From: FEN-1219 sp035548835
GTDB taxonomy: Bacteria; Pseudomonadota; Gammaproteobacteria; Steroidobacterales; Rariloculaceae
Direction of reading: 5' to 3'
Length of the DNA stretch: 64,000 bases
Assembly: GCA_035548835.1 (NCBI GenBank)
Contig: DASZSB010000086.1
Coordinates: 1 to 64,000 of the forward strand
Numbering within the stretch: the first letter of the stretch is position 1; every line of letters begins with the position of its first letter. The position numbers and the translations under genes were made by a program. Below the pieces are notes generated by a model that saw only the letters and a list, made by a program, of their open reading frames with translations, had not been told where the DNA came from and did no database searches. Below, one piece after another: positions 1 to 9,985 of the stretch.

Positions 1-83
1 CCCGCGCGGGCCGCTGATTGGCACCTGGTTTTTCGCCATCAGTCACTGATACGCCGCCACGCGCGCACCCGACGCCCACTCCA

Positions 84-1511
84 ATGCGTGGTCTGCAACC
101 TCTCACGACTGGGCTCACCCTCGGTATTGCGCTGCTCGCGCTGTCCGGCTGTGTGAGCTTCGAGCCGCAGCCGATCCTGCCTGCCGCGAGCGCAGCGAAG
201 CTCGACCAGCGCTCGCTCGACGAGCCCGGTCTGCGTGCGTTCGTGGCGTCGACGATCGGCAACGTCTCCGGCGGGGAGACCGGTCCCGCCTGGAGCCTCG
301 ATACGTTGACGCTGGCCGCGTTCTATTTTCAGCCCGAGCTCGACGTAGCACGCACCCAGTGGGCCGTGGCAGAGGCCGCGCGCGTCACGGCGGGCGCACG
401 CCCCGGGCTCTCGGTCAGTGTGATTCCGACGCGCAACACCACCACGGCCACGCCGTCGCCTCGGCTCGTGACCTCGGCCGTCGACGTCACGCTCGAGACC
501 GCGGGCAAGCGCGGCTATCGAATCGCGCGGGCCACGCAGCTCGCCGAGGCCGCGCGGCTGAATCTCGCGTCGGCCGCGTGGCGGGTCCGCAGTCGCGTGC
601 GCAGCAGTCTGGTCGGCCTGTACGGCGCCATCGAATCCGCGAAGCTGCTGCGTCAGCAGCAGTCGATCCATGCCGAGAACCTGCAGATTCTCGAAGGGCA
701 ATACCGCGCCGGCGCCATCTCGGCGTTCGAGCTCACGCAGGCGCGCCTGAACGCCGATGCCGCGAGACTGGCGCTGCGCGACGCGGAGCGGCGCGAGGCC
801 GAAGCGCGTGTGTCGCTCGCCACGGCCATCGGCATTCCGGCCGCGCGGCTCGAGGGCGCGAGCCTGTCGTTCGACCGGTTCGACGAGTTGCCGGCGGAGC
901 CCGACTTGGCCGAGGCGCGGCAGCAGGCGCTCGGGAATCGCATGGACATTCTGAGCGCGCTGGCCGAGTACGCGGCGAGCCAGTCGAATCTGCAGTTCGC
1001 GATCGCCGGGCAGTATCCCGATATCCATCTCGGTCCGGGTTACGAGTACGACCAGGGCGACAACAAGTGGTCGCTCGGCCTCGCGGTCTCGCTGCCACCG
1101 GACCGCAACCGCGGCCCGATCGCCGAGGCGCGCGCGCGGCGCGACGAGGCCGCCGCGAGATTCGACGCGCTCCAGGCGAGCGTGCTCGGCCAGATCGACC
1201 TCGCAGTGGCCGCCTTCCGCTCGGCCGCGCGCAAGCAAGCGGACGCGAGCGCCATGCTGGCCAACCTGACGCGGCAGGAGAGCGTCGCGCGCGCCATGCT
1301 GCAGGCGGGCGCGATCTCCGGCAGCGAGCTGGCGGCGCTGCGGCTGCAGCTCGGAGCCTCGGCGCTCGCCCGGCTCGACGCCCTGCAGCAGGCGCAGCAG
1401 GCGGTGGGGCAACTGGAAGACGCGGTGCAGCGGCCGCTCGGGTTGCCGAGCTCCGTCTGGGAGGTCTCGCCGCGGAGCCGGGAAACGACTGAAGGGACGG
1501 ATCGCCCATGA
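84..1511 (+). CDS. TolC-family outer membrane efflux lipoprotein
   Basis: Outer-membrane channel component of a tripartite efflux pump. The chosen ATG gives a 475-residue protein with a lipoprotein signal peptide: hydrophobic residues 11-20, then lipobox LSGC with Cys23. An in-frame ATG at 18 would bury this signal behind 22 proline-rich residues. The rest is Ala/Arg/Glu-rich helix typical of OEP/TolC repeats, with the duplicated helical pattern around residues 130-290 and 320-450. Its stop overlaps the start of the adaptor gene by 4 bases, so it is the first gene of a three-gene efflux operon. The substrate cannot be read from sequence. Confidence 0.85.
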   Translation: MRGLQPLTTGLTLGIALLALSGCVSFEPQPILPAASAAKLDQRSLDEPGLRAFVASTIGNVSGGETGPAWSLDTLTLAAFYFQPELDVARTQWAVAEAARVTAGARPGLSVSVIPTRNTTTATPSPRLVTSAVDVTLETAGKRGYRIARATQLAEAARLNLASAAWRVRSRVRSSLVGLYGAIESAKLLRQQQSIHAENLQILEGQYRAGAISAFELTQARLNADAARLALRDAERREAEARVSLATAIGIPAARLEGASLSFDRFDELPAEPDLAEARQQALGNRMDILSALAEYAASQSNLQFAIAGQYPDIHLGPGYEYDQGDNKWSLGLAVSLPPDRNRGPIAEARARRDEAAARFDALQASVLGQIDLAVAAFRSAARKQADASAMLANLTRQESVARAMLQAGAISGSELAALRLQLGASALARLDALQQAQQAVGQLEDAVQRPLGLPSSVWEVSPRSRETTEGTDRP

Positions 1512-2533
1512 AGAAGCTCGTCGTCGTACTCCTCGTGGCCGCGGCGGCCGGCGTGATCGGCATCGTCTGGCTCGCGCCCCGCGGCAACGACGCGGGCGAC
1601 CGCGAGCCGGCGACGGAGGTCGCGGTGCGCGTCGGCAAGGTGGTGCGTACGACGTTGCGTGCGTACGTGACGGCGTACGGCGTCGTCGAGCCCGAGCCGG
1701 CCGGCGAGCGCCCGGCCGCCAACGCGAACGTGGCGCCCGCGGTGCCCGGCGTCGTCGTGGCCGTCAGGAGCGTCGAGGGTCAACACGTAGCGAAGGGCGA
1801 CGTGATGTTCCAGCTCGACAGCCGCGCGGCGGACGTGGCGGCCGATTTCGCCGCGAAGGCCCTCGAGCGGGAACGGCAGCTGATCGGCATCCAGGGAACC
1901 TCCGAGAAGGCGCTGCAGGACGCCGAGCAACGCCTCGATGCCGCGCGCGTCCAGCAGGCGCTGCTCAAGGTGCAGGCGCCGCTGGCCGGGACCGTCGTGC
2001 GGGTCGACGTGAAGCCCGGCGAGGCCGTGGATTTGACGACGGTCATGGCCTCGGTCGTCGATCTCGACCGGCTCGTCGTCGGCGCCAGCGTGCCGGCGGC
2101 GGAGGTACGGGCGATGAAAGTGGGCCAGGCCGCGGAGGTCCTGGTCGAGGGCGGTACCGCGCCGGTCGGCGGCACGGTCGAGTTCATCAGCCCCGAGGTC
2201 GACCCACGCACCGGCACGGCGCAGGTGCGTGTGAAGCTGCCGGGCGGCTCGGGCCTGCGGCCGGGTCAGTTCGTGACGGCGCGCATCGTCAGCGAGGAGC
2301 ACACGGATCGGCTGGCGGTGCCGGTCGCAAGCGTCGTGAAGAACGAGCAAGGCGCGAGCGTCATCGCCGTCGTGCAGGGCGATACCGCGACGCAGAAGCC
2401 CGTGAAGACCGGCCTGCGTGATCGCGAGCTCATCGAGATCGAGGCGGACGGGCTCATGCCCGACATGACCGTCGTGACCGAGGGCGCATACGCGTTGCCG
2501 GCCGCGACGAAAGTGCGCGTGCTCGGGAACTAG
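1508..2533 (+). CDS. RND efflux periplasmic adaptor (HlyD/AcrA family)
   Basis: Membrane-fusion protein linking the inner-membrane RND pump to the TolC channel. The 341 residues start with an uncleaved or signal-anchor helix (about 4-24). A biotinyl-lipoyl half-motif follows (PGVVVAVRSVEGQHVAKGDVMFQLD, about residues 80-103, cited as a region), then a short coiled coil, the second lipoyl half (LAGTVVRVDVKPGEAV, about 158-173) and a beta-barrel domain. The ATGA overlap with the channel gene implies translational coupling. The permease gene starts 10 bases downstream. It is shorter than AcrA (397 residues), mainly in the helical hairpin, as in heavy-metal or short-hairpin adaptors. Confidence 0.88.
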   Translation: MKKLVVVLLVAAAAGVIGIVWLAPRGNDAGDREPATEVAVRVGKVVRTTLRAYVTAYGVVEPEPAGERPAANANVAPAVPGVVVAVRSVEGQHVAKGDVMFQLDSRAADVAADFAAKALERERQLIGIQGTSEKALQDAEQRLDAARVQQALLKVQAPLAGTVVRVDVKPGEAVDLTTVMASVVDLDRLVVGASVPAAEVRAMKVGQAAEVLVEGGTAPVGGTVEFISPEVDPRTGTAQVRVKLPGGSGLRPGQFVTARIVSEEHTDRLAVPVASVVKNEQGASVIAVVQGDTATQKPVKTGLRDRELIEIEADGLMPDMTVVTEGAYALPAATKVRVLGN

Positions 2534-2543
2534 GCACGGGCTC

Positions 2544-5500
2544 ATGGCGGCAGGCAATCCGATCGCGCGCTTCGCGATTCACCACAGGCTTGCGATCGCC
2601 TTCATCAGCGCGGCGTTGTGCGTGGCCGGCGTCTACGCGGCGTTCCACGTGCCGTCGTCCGTGTTCCCGCAGACGGACTTTCCGCGCGTCGTGATTCTCG
2701 TCGACAACGGTGTGATGCCGGCCGACGAGATGATGGCCACGATCACGCGGCCGATCGAAGAGGCGATGAAGGACATCCCCGGTTCCACGACCGTGCGCTC
2801 GAGCACGGGGCGCGGCTCGGCCGAGATCAACGTGTTCTTCAACTGGCAGGTCGACATGATCCAGTCCGAGCTGTATGTCGACAGCCGCCTCGCGCAGATC
2901 CGCTCGCAGCTGCCGCCCACGGCGACGGCAACGGTCTGGCGGCTCACGTTTTCCGCGTTCCCCATCATCGGTGTGAGCCTCACGAGCGCGCGGCGCGATA
3001 CGACCGAGCTGTGGGAAACGGCGCGCTACGACATCAAGCCCCGGATCCTGCGCATTCCCGGCGTCGCGCGCGTGGATCTCGTGGGCGGCCGCACGCCCGA
3101 ATACCACGTGGTGGTGGATCCCGCGAAGCTTCGCGCCGCCAACCTGAGCCTGCAACAGGTGGCCGACGGGCTTGCCCGGAGCAACGTGATCGTGCCCGCC
3201 GGCATGCACGAGGAGGATTACACGCTGTACCTGACCGTCGTCGACGGCCGGGCGCACGAGATCGCCGATCTCGAGAGCCTGACGGTGGCCGCGATCGACG
3301 GCCATCCGGTCGCGATCCGCGACTTCGCGCGCGTGGAGCGTGGCCCGGAGCCCGTGTTCAACCAGGTCACGGCCGAGGGCGTGCCGGCCGTGCTGCTGAA
3401 CGTGCGCAGCCAGCCGGATGGCAGCACGCTCGATATCGCGGCCGGGCTCACGCAGGTGCTGGCCGAGCTCAGGCGCGATCTGCCCCCGGACATGAAGCTG
3501 GCCTACTACTACGATCAGTCCACGTTCGTCAGCGAGTCGGTGGTGAGCGTCCGCGACGCGATCCTGTTCGGCATGATGCTTTCGGTCGTCATCATCTATC
3601 TGTTCCTCAGGAACTGGGGAGTCACGCTGACCGCGATCACGGTCATTCCAGTGACGGTGCTGATCACGCTGCTCGCCATGCAGTTCGCCGGGCTCAGCTT
3701 CAATCTGATGACGCTCGGCGGCATCGCGGCGGCCATCGGTCTCGTGATCGACGACGCCATCGTCGTGGTGGAAGCCATCTTCGCGAAGATCGCGAGCGGG
3801 CTGCCGCGAATGGAGGCCATCAAGGCGGGCATTGGCGAGATCTTCCACGCGCTCGTCGGCTCCACGCTGACGCCGGTGGTCGTGTTCGTGCCGCTCGCGT
3901 TTCTCGAAGGCATCACGGGCGTGTTCTTCCGTTCGCTCGCGCTGACGATGGTCGTGGCGCTGCTGACGTCGCTCGTGCTGGCCGTCACGCTCACGCCGTC
4001 GCTGGCCGCGTGGTTCACGCGCGACCGCCCGCACGACCGCACGCCGGCGCACGAGGATACCGGCGTCCTGCTGGCCCGCGTGGTGCGCGTGTATGAGATC
4101 GCGGTGCGGGCGGCGCTGCGCCACGGCGTCCTGACACTCGTCGCGTGTGGCGCCGTGCTCGTGCTCGGCGTGGTCATCTACGCCCGGCTGCCGTCCGAGT
4201 TCCTGCCGCCGCTCGACGAAGGCGGCTTCGTGATCGACTACGTGGCGCCTTTCGGCACCAGTCTCACGGAGACGAACCGTCAGCTGCTGCAGGCCGAGGA
4301 CATCCTGCGCGCGACGCCGGAAGTCGAGAGCTACTCGCGGCGCACCGGTGCCCGCCTGGCGCTCGCGATCGCGGAGCCCAACACCGGCGATTTCCTCGTG
4401 AAGCTGCGGGGCGACCGGCAGCGTGCCACGGACGACGTCATCGCCGAGCTGCGGCGCGAGTTCCGCGCGGCCCTGCCCGGGATCCAGTGGGAGTTTCCCG
4501 GCATCCTGTCCGATCTCGTCGGCGACCTGACCTGGTCGCCGGAGCCGATCGAGGTCAAGCTGTTCTCGACCGATATCGAGTTCCTGAAGCGCAAGGCGCC
4601 GGAGGTCAAGGCGCAGCTCGAGCGGATCGGCGGCGTGGTCGACACGTTCGACGGCCTCGTCTACGCGGGCCCGAGCCTGCGGCTGCGCGTGCGGCACGCG
4701 GACGCGCAGCGCTTCGGGCTGACGGCCTCGGACGTGGCCGCGGCCGTGAATACCGCGATGCTCGGCCAGCCGGCCTCGACCGTGCTGCAGGGCGACCGGG
4801 TCATCACGGTCCGCGTGCTCGTCGATCCCGGCAACATCGACCGCGTGGCGACGCTGCGCGAGCTGCCGCTGCGCGCTCCGGACGGAACGCTCGTCAAGCT
4901 CTCGCAGGTCGCCGACATCGGCGAGGAGCCGGGCCAGCTCGAGCTGCGCCGCGAGGATCTGCGGCAGCTCGTGGCGGTCACGGCCCGCCTCGAAGGGCGG
5001 GACTTGGGCAGCGCCATGCGGGAGATCCAGGCGAAGCTCGGCCAGGACCCCACGATCGCGCCCGGCACGCTCGAGTTCGGCGGGCTCTATCAGCAGCAGC
5101 AGGAGTCGTTTCGCAACCTCGTGGTGGTGCTCGCGATGGCCATCTTCCTGGTGTTCACGGTGCTGCTGATCGAGTTCCGGTCGTTCTACGAAGCGATCGC
5201 GATCGTCTTCGGCGCCGTGCTGGCGCTGTTCGGCACCGTGCTCGCGCTGTGGGTCACGAGCACCTCGCTGAACGTGGTCTCGTTCCTCGGCGCCATCATC
5301 GGGATCGGCATCGTCGCCAAGAACGGCATCCTGATGCTCGACTTCGTCGAGCGTCTGCGTTCGGAGGGCTCGAGCCTCGAGGATGCGCTGGTGCGCTCGG
5401 GGCAGCGCCGCCTGCGCCCCGTGTTGATGACGTCGCTCGCGGCGGCCTTCGGCATGCTGCCGCTGGCCTGGGGGATCGGCGCGGGATCGGACATGCTGCG

Positions 5501-5639
5501 GCCGCTGGCCGTCGCGGTCATCGGCGCGCTGTGCATCTCGGTGCTGCTGTCGCTGGTGGCGACGCCGGGCATCTACTATCTGCTGATTCGCATCTTCGGC
5601 CGCTCGACAGCAAAATTGGCGGGCGGCAGCGCTTCGTGA
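2544..5639 (+). CDS. RND efflux transporter permease (AcrB/AcrD/AcrF family)
   Basis: Inner-membrane proton-driven efflux permease of 1031 residues, the usual RND length. It shows the two-fold repeat: a helix at about 12-30, a large periplasmic loop, a membrane block at about 335-490, a second loop, and a final block at about 860-1020. The TM4 proton-relay motif LVIDDAIVVVE (about residues 404-414) carries the Asp pair of hydrophobe/amphiphile exporters. It sits 10 bases after the adaptor gene and completes the pump. The terminal region has the usual GIVAKNGILMLDF motif. Substrate is unknown. Confidence 0.93.
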   Translation: MAAGNPIARFAIHHRLAIAFISAALCVAGVYAAFHVPSSVFPQTDFPRVVILVDNGVMPADEMMATITRPIEEAMKDIPGSTTVRSSTGRGSAEINVFFNWQVDMIQSELYVDSRLAQIRSQLPPTATATVWRLTFSAFPIIGVSLTSARRDTTELWETARYDIKPRILRIPGVARVDLVGGRTPEYHVVVDPAKLRAANLSLQQVADGLARSNVIVPAGMHEEDYTLYLTVVDGRAHEIADLESLTVAAIDGHPVAIRDFARVERGPEPVFNQVTAEGVPAVLLNVRSQPDGSTLDIAAGLTQVLAELRRDLPPDMKLAYYYDQSTFVSESVVSVRDAILFGMMLSVVIIYLFLRNWGVTLTAITVIPVTVLITLLAMQFAGLSFNLMTLGGIAAAIGLVIDDAIVVVEAIFAKIASGLPRMEAIKAGIGEIFHALVGSTLTPVVVFVPLAFLEGITGVFFRSLALTMVVALLTSLVLAVTLTPSLAAWFTRDRPHDRTPAHEDTGVLLARVVRVYEIAVRAALRHGVLTLVACGAVLVLGVVIYARLPSEFLPPLDEGGFVIDYVAPFGTSLTETNRQLLQAEDILRATPEVESYSRRTGARLALAIAEPNTGDFLVKLRGDRQRATDDVIAELRREFRAALPGIQWEFPGILSDLVGDLTWSPEPIEVKLFSTDIEFLKRKAPEVKAQLERIGGVVDTFDGLVYAGPSLRLRVRHADAQRFGLTASDVAAAVNTAMLGQPASTVLQGDRVITVRVLVDPGNIDRVATLRELPLRAPDGTLVKLSQVADIGEEPGQLELRREDLRQLVAVTARLEGRDLGSAMREIQAKLGQDPTIAPGTLEFGGLYQQQQESFRNLVVVLAMAIFLVFTVLLIEFRSFYEAIAIVFGAVLALFGTVLALWVTSTSLNVVSFLGAIIGIGIVAKNGILMLDFVERLRSEGSSLEDALVRSGQRRLRPVLMTSLAAAFGMLPLAWGIGAGSDMLRPLAVAVIGALCISVLLSLVATPGIYYLLIRIFGRSTAKLAGGSAS

Positions 5640-5730
5640 GGCGCGGCGCCGGCCCGTCGTAAGGTGTCGGCCGCCGACGCAGCCCACGAGCCGCGCGAAG
5701 CCGCTCGTCAACCGTCCGTCACGAGAGGGG

Positions 5731-8010
5731 ATGGCCATGGCCACGTACGACACTGTGTTCTCGATCCGGCGCCTCTGGATCATCCTGGCCGCGAGCATGG
5801 CCGTGATGTTCGGCACGCTGCTCTTCTTCGGCGCCGAGATCTACCAGTCCGCGCCGCCGATCCCCGAGGCCGTTCGCACCGCGGGCGGCGAGACGATCTT
5901 CACGCGCGCGGGCATAGAGCGCGGCCAGAACGTCTGGCAGTCCGTGGGCGGCATGCAGCAGGGCTCGATCTGGGGCCACGGCAGCTACGTGGCGCCGGAC
6001 TGGTCGGCCGACTGGCTGCACCGCGAAGCGCTCGCGCTGCTCGACGTGCTCGCGCGCCGCGAGCATGGCGCGGCCTACGACTCGCTGGCCGCGCCGCAGC
6101 AGGCGGCCTTGCGCTCGACGCTGCGCAGCGAGATGCGCACGAACACCTATGACGCGCGGACGGGCGTCGTCACCGTCAGCGACGAGCGCGCGCGCGCGAT
6201 CGCGGCCGTCGGCGCTCACTACGCCGACCTGTTCGAGGGGCGCTCCCCGGAGGCGCGCGAGCTGCGCGCGCAATACGCGTTCCCGAGCGAGGCCGCTTTG
6301 AGCGCGGAGGAGGCCGCGGCGCTGAACGCGTTCTTCTTCTGGACGGCGTGGGCGGCCGGCACGCAGCGGCCTGGGGATTCCATCACCTACACGAGCAACT
6401 GGCCGCCCGAGCCGTTGATCGGCAACGCGCCGACCGGCGCGATCTTCATGTGGACCTTCATCTCGATCTTCGTGTTGCTGGCCGCGATTGGCGCGCTCGT
6501 GTGGTACTACGCCAAGGAGTTCGATCTGTGGCGTCGCCACGGCGAGCCCGAAGCAGGCTTCGCGCGCACGGACTTCATGACCACGGCCACGGTGACGCCC
6601 TCGATGCGCGTGACCGCGTGGTACTTCGGCATCGTCGTCCTGCTGTTCCTGGCGCAGGTGCTGCTCGGCATCGTCACGGCGCATTACGCCGTCGAGGGTC
6701 AGGGCCTGTATGGCCTGCCGCTGTCGGAGTACTTCCCTTACGCGGTCACGCGCACCTGGCACACGCAGCTCGCCGTGCTCTGGATCGCGGCCGCGTGGCT
6801 CGCCACGGGCCTGTACGTGGCGCCGCTGTTCGGCGGGCACGAGCCGAAGTTCCAGGCCGCGGGCGCGTGGTTCCTGCTCGTGAGCCTGGTCGTGATCGTC
6901 GCGGGGTCGTTCGCGGGCGAGTGGCTCGCCGTGAACCGCATGCTGACCGACGCCGTGCGCAACTTCTGGTTCGGCCACCAGGGCTACGAGTACGTGGACC
7001 TCGGCCGTTTCTGGCAGGCGTATCTGTTCATCGGCCTGCTGCTCTGGGTCGTGCTGGTGCTGCGCGGGCTGTGGCCCGCGGTGCGCGCGAAGCAGAACCG
7101 TTCCCTGATCGTGCTCGTCGTGCTGGCGACACTCGCGATCGGGCTGCTGTTCGGCGCCGGGCTGCTCTACGGGCGCAACACGCACCTGTCGATCATGGAG
7201 TACTGGCGGTGGTGGGTCGTGCACCTGTGGGTCGAGGGCGTGTTCGAGGTCTTCGCCACGGCGATCGTCTCCGCGCTGCTCGTGCGCATGGGGCTGGTCC
7301 GCGCCTCCGTGGCCACGACCTCGGTGCTCGTGGCCACGATCATCTTCCTGGGCGGCGGCGTGCTCGGCACGTTCCACCACCTGTACTTCAGCGGCACGCC
7401 GGTCGGCGTGCTCGCGCTCGGCAGCGTCTTCTCCGCACTCGAGGTGGTGCCGCTCGTGGTCGTCGGATTCGAAGCCTACAGCCGTGCGCAGCACGAGGGT
7501 GTCGCGCAGTGGCAGGCCGCGTACCGGTGGTCGTTCCGCTTCTTCGGCGCGGTGCTCGTCTGGAACCTGATCGGCGCCGGCCTCTTCGGCTTCCTGATCA
7601 ATCCGCCGCTCGCGCTCTACTACATGCAGGGGCTGAACACGACGGCCACGCACGGTCACTCCGCGCTGTTCGGCGTCTACGGCATGCTCGGTCTCGGCCT
7701 CATGCTGTTCTGCCTGCGCGGGCTCACCGACGTCACGCGCTGGAACGAGCGCCTGCTGACGGTGAGCTTCTGGTGCCTGAACGCCGGTCTCGCGATGATG
7801 GTGTTCATGTCGCTGCTGCCGCAGGGCCTGTGGCAGGCGTACTTCAGCTTCACCGAGAGCTACGCCTACGCGCGCAGCGCCGAGGTCATCCACGGTACGG
7901 TCATGCAGGCGCTCGTGTGGGCGAGGGTGCCCGGCGACGTGGTGTTCGCGGTCGGCGTGGCGGCCTTCGTGGTTTTCGTCGCGCGCGCGTTCTTTCCGTC
8001 GAACAGATGA
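5731..8010 (+). CDS. norZ: Quinol-dependent nitric oxide reductase (qNor)
   Basis: Reduces two NO to N2O with electrons from quinol in the inner membrane. At 759 residues it is the single-chain qNor type: an N-terminal helix (about 11-33), a large periplasmic cytochrome-c-like domain without a CxxCH motif, and about 12 helices forming the NorB core. Visible ligands include HTQ near residue 344, the HH pair in GTFHHLYF near 549-550, and HGHSALFG near 639-646. The Glu in WVEGVFEVF is the family's catalytic-site acid. A GAGGGG ribosome site precedes the start; a second in-frame ATG is two codons later. The stop overlaps the nnrS-like start, suggesting one NO-detoxification or denitrification operon. 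Confidence 0.93.
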   Translation: MAMATYDTVFSIRRLWIILAASMAVMFGTLLFFGAEIYQSAPPIPEAVRTAGGETIFTRAGIERGQNVWQSVGGMQQGSIWGHGSYVAPDWSADWLHREALALLDVLARREHGAAYDSLAAPQQAALRSTLRSEMRTNTYDARTGVVTVSDERARAIAAVGAHYADLFEGRSPEARELRAQYAFPSEAALSAEEAAALNAFFFWTAWAAGTQRPGDSITYTSNWPPEPLIGNAPTGAIFMWTFISIFVLLAAIGALVWYYAKEFDLWRRHGEPEAGFARTDFMTTATVTPSMRVTAWYFGIVVLLFLAQVLLGIVTAHYAVEGQGLYGLPLSEYFPYAVTRTWHTQLAVLWIAAAWLATGLYVAPLFGGHEPKFQAAGAWFLLVSLVVIVAGSFAGEWLAVNRMLTDAVRNFWFGHQGYEYVDLGRFWQAYLFIGLLLWVVLVLRGLWPAVRAKQNRSLIVLVVLATLAIGLLFGAGLLYGRNTHLSIMEYWRWWVVHLWVEGVFEVFATAIVSALLVRMGLVRASVATTSVLVATIIFLGGGVLGTFHHLYFSGTPVGVLALGSVFSALEVVPLVVVGFEAYSRAQHEGVAQWQAAYRWSFRFFGAVLVWNLIGAGLFGFLINPPLALYYMQGLNTTATHGHSALFGVYGMLGLGLMLFCLRGLTDVTRWNERLLTVSFWCLNAGLAMMVFMSLLPQGLWQAYFSFTESYAYARSAEVIHGTVMQALVWARVPGDVVFAVGVAAFVVFVARAFFPSNR

Positions 8011-9179
8011 TCACGCCGCAACCTCCTGCGTTCCTGACGCTGGCGTTCCGCCCGTTCTTCCTGCTGGGCGCGCTGTGGTCCGCGCTCGCGCTTGCGGCGT
8101 GGATCGTCGCACTCCTCACTGGCACGGCCTTGCCCAGCCGTTTCGATCCTTTGAGCTGGCACATCCACGCGATGCTGTTCGGCTTCGTGCTCGCGGCGGT
8201 CGCGGGCTTCATGCTGACCGCGATTCCGAGCTGGACCGGCCGGCCGGCCGTGTCCGGCGCGCCGCTGGCCGCGCTCGCGGCGCTGTGGCTGCTGGGCCGG
8301 ATCGCCTCGCTGACGTCCGCCCTGATGCCGCTCGCGCTGGCGGCCGCCATCGACGTGGCGTTCCCCGCGGCGCTCTGCGCGGTCGCCGCGCGGGAGATCC
8401 TCGCGGCGCGCAACTGGCGCAACGCCGCCATGCCGGTGCCGATCGCCGCGCTCGGCATCGCCGACCTGCTGATGTATCTCGAGCGCGGCGGCGTCGCGCT
8501 GCCTGCGGGCCTCGGGTGGCGGCTGGCTCTCGCCGCGGCCCTCGTGCTGATCTGCGTGGTGGGCGGGCGCATCGTGCCGGCCTTCACGCGCAACTGGCTC
8601 GTGAAGCGCGGCGTGCAGACGCTGCCGGCGGCCACGGACGCGGTGGACCGCGGCGCGCTGATCGTCCTGCCCGCGAGCCTCGCCGCCTGGCTGATCTGGC
8701 CTTCCGCCACGCCCGTCGGCGCTCTGCTGCTGCTCGCGGCCGCGCTGCACCTCCTGCGTCTGTCGCGCTGGCGCGGGCTCGCGACGCTCGCCGAGCCGCT
8801 GCTCGCGGTGCTGCACCTGGGCTACGCGTGGGTCGTCGTCGGCGTGGCGTTGCTCGGCGCGTCGATACTGACGGCCGTCGTGCCCCTGCCCGCGGCGATT
8901 CACGCGCTGACGGCCGGAGCGATCGGCACGATGGTGCTGGCGGTCATGACCCGCGTCTCGCTCGGGCACACGGGCAGGCCTCTCGCCGCCGACCGCGGCA
9001 CGGCGCTGATCTATGCGCTCGTGACGCTCGCGGCGCTGACGCGCGTGGTTGCGGCATTCCACGCCGGCGCCTACCTGCGGTGGGTGGAGCTGGCCGCCGC
9101 GCTGTGGATCGCGGCGTTCGCGGGGTTCGTGCTGCGCTACGGACCGATGCTGGTGGCGCCGCGCGCGGACGGCCGCTGA
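8007..9179 (+). CDS. nnrS: NnrS family membrane protein
   Basis: Polytopic heme/copper membrane protein family linked to the response to nitric oxide. The start ATG overlaps the norZ stop (ATGA at 8007-8010), giving 390 residues with about 12 hydrophobic segments. Family hallmarks visible are the N-terminal FRPFFLLGALW, WHIHAMLFGFVLAAVAGFMLTA (about residues 50-70, cited as a region), GGRIVPAFTRNWL near 189-201, and TRVSLGHTGRPL near 315-326. A frame extends far upstream, but it lies within norZ and is not protein-like. The direct role of NnrS is still not fully defined; protection of cellular iron pools from NO is the published idea. Confidence 0.9.
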   Translation: MITPQPPAFLTLAFRPFFLLGALWSALALAAWIVALLTGTALPSRFDPLSWHIHAMLFGFVLAAVAGFMLTAIPSWTGRPAVSGAPLAALAALWLLGRIASLTSALMPLALAAAIDVAFPAALCAVAAREILAARNWRNAAMPVPIAALGIADLLMYLERGGVALPAGLGWRLALAAALVLICVVGGRIVPAFTRNWLVKRGVQTLPAATDAVDRGALIVLPASLAAWLIWPSATPVGALLLLAAALHLLRLSRWRGLATLAEPLLAVLHLGYAWVVVGVALLGASILTAVVPLPAAIHALTAGAIGTMVLAVMTRVSLGHTGRPLAADRGTALIYALVTLAALTRVVAAFHAGAYLRWVELAAALWIAAFAGFVLRYGPMLVAPRADGR

Positions 9180-9198
9180 GCCGTGGCGCGGGGCGGCG

Positions 9199-9960
9199 CT
9201 ACATGAAGGGCGCGAGCACCCTCCTCGCGACGCCGTGCCACTGCTCCGTCTGCGAGTAAGGCAGCCGCAGCAGGGAGATCGCCATGGCGAAGGCACCGAT
9301 CCAGTACACCGGGTGGATGCTGCGCCTCGTCACGAGATCGTGCGCCATCGCCACGAGCACCGGCGAATACCAAAGCGCGAGCTGCGGCACCGTGCCCGTG
9401 AACGCAGCGGCGTTGCCGGCGAGCAGGCCCGCGTTCACGAGCGCGCGGTTCACGGCCGCGAACATGATGGCGACGGCCGCGAGCACGATGAGCCGCTTGT
9501 GGATCTCGGGCCGGCGCCGGCAGGCGATCGCCGCGGCGAAGAGGCCGCCGTAGAGCAGCATGTCGACCAGCGGGATGGCGAGAAACGTCTCGGCGCGGGC
9601 GGAATTCCAGAGCCCGGCACGGACGTTGATCACGGGCATCGCGACCGCGACCACGAGGCCCAGCAGGAAGACGAGCACGCCGTACGCGATGCCGAAATTG
9701 CCGAGCCTGCGGTGCAGCGCGATGCGTCCGCGTGCCGCGAGCGCGGCCTGCGCGATCAGCAATACGAGCCAGCCCACGTAGAGGCCCGCGTGCACATGGA
9801 TGATCCAGGGGTGCGCGACGCCCCCGACGAAGGTGCCGTAGAAGCTGCGGCTGAAGCCCGCCGCGATGATCGCGGCGATCAGCAGGGCGAGGCCGACGTA
9901 GAAGCCGCGCCGCGCCGCGCGCGCGTTGCGTCCTGTAGCCGCGGCGATGACCGTTGCCAT
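9199..9960 (-). CDS. Polytopic membrane protein of unknown function
   Basis: A 253-residue protein with about seven hydrophobic helices (near 22-42, 55-75, 88-108, 125-145, 155-175, 185-205, 225-240) and a basic N-terminus. Conserved-looking histidines lie in WIIHVHAGLYVGWLVL, in the HRRLGNFG loop, and in HKRL. This His-rich layout recalls small heme-binding or DUF2306-like membrane proteins, but I cannot assign a family. It is the last gene of a minus-strand run, 25 bases after the secreted protein gene upstream, so it is probably co-transcribed with that cluster. It is convergent with nnrS. Confidence 0.75.
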   Translation of the reverse strand: MATVIAAATGRNARAARRGFYVGLALLIAAIIAAGFSRSFYGTFVGGVAHPWIIHVHAGLYVGWLVLLIAQAALAARGRIALHRRLGNFGIAYGVLVFLLGLVVAVAMPVINVRAGLWNSARAETFLAIPLVDMLLYGGLFAAAIACRRRPEIHKRLIVLAAVAIMFAAVNRALVNAGLLAGNAAAFTGTVPQLALWYSPVLVAMAHDLVTRRSIHPVYWIGAFAMAISLLRLPYSQTEQWHGVARRVLAPFM

Positions 9961-9985
9961 GGGCCCCGGCTCGCTGCGCCCGCGG

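Noticed and set aside
2454..5816. Very long open frame on the minus strand across the RND permease
   Set aside because: High GC makes stop codons rare in the opposite strand. The translation is Arg/His/Asp-rich without family motifs, while the plus strand encodes a full RND permease.
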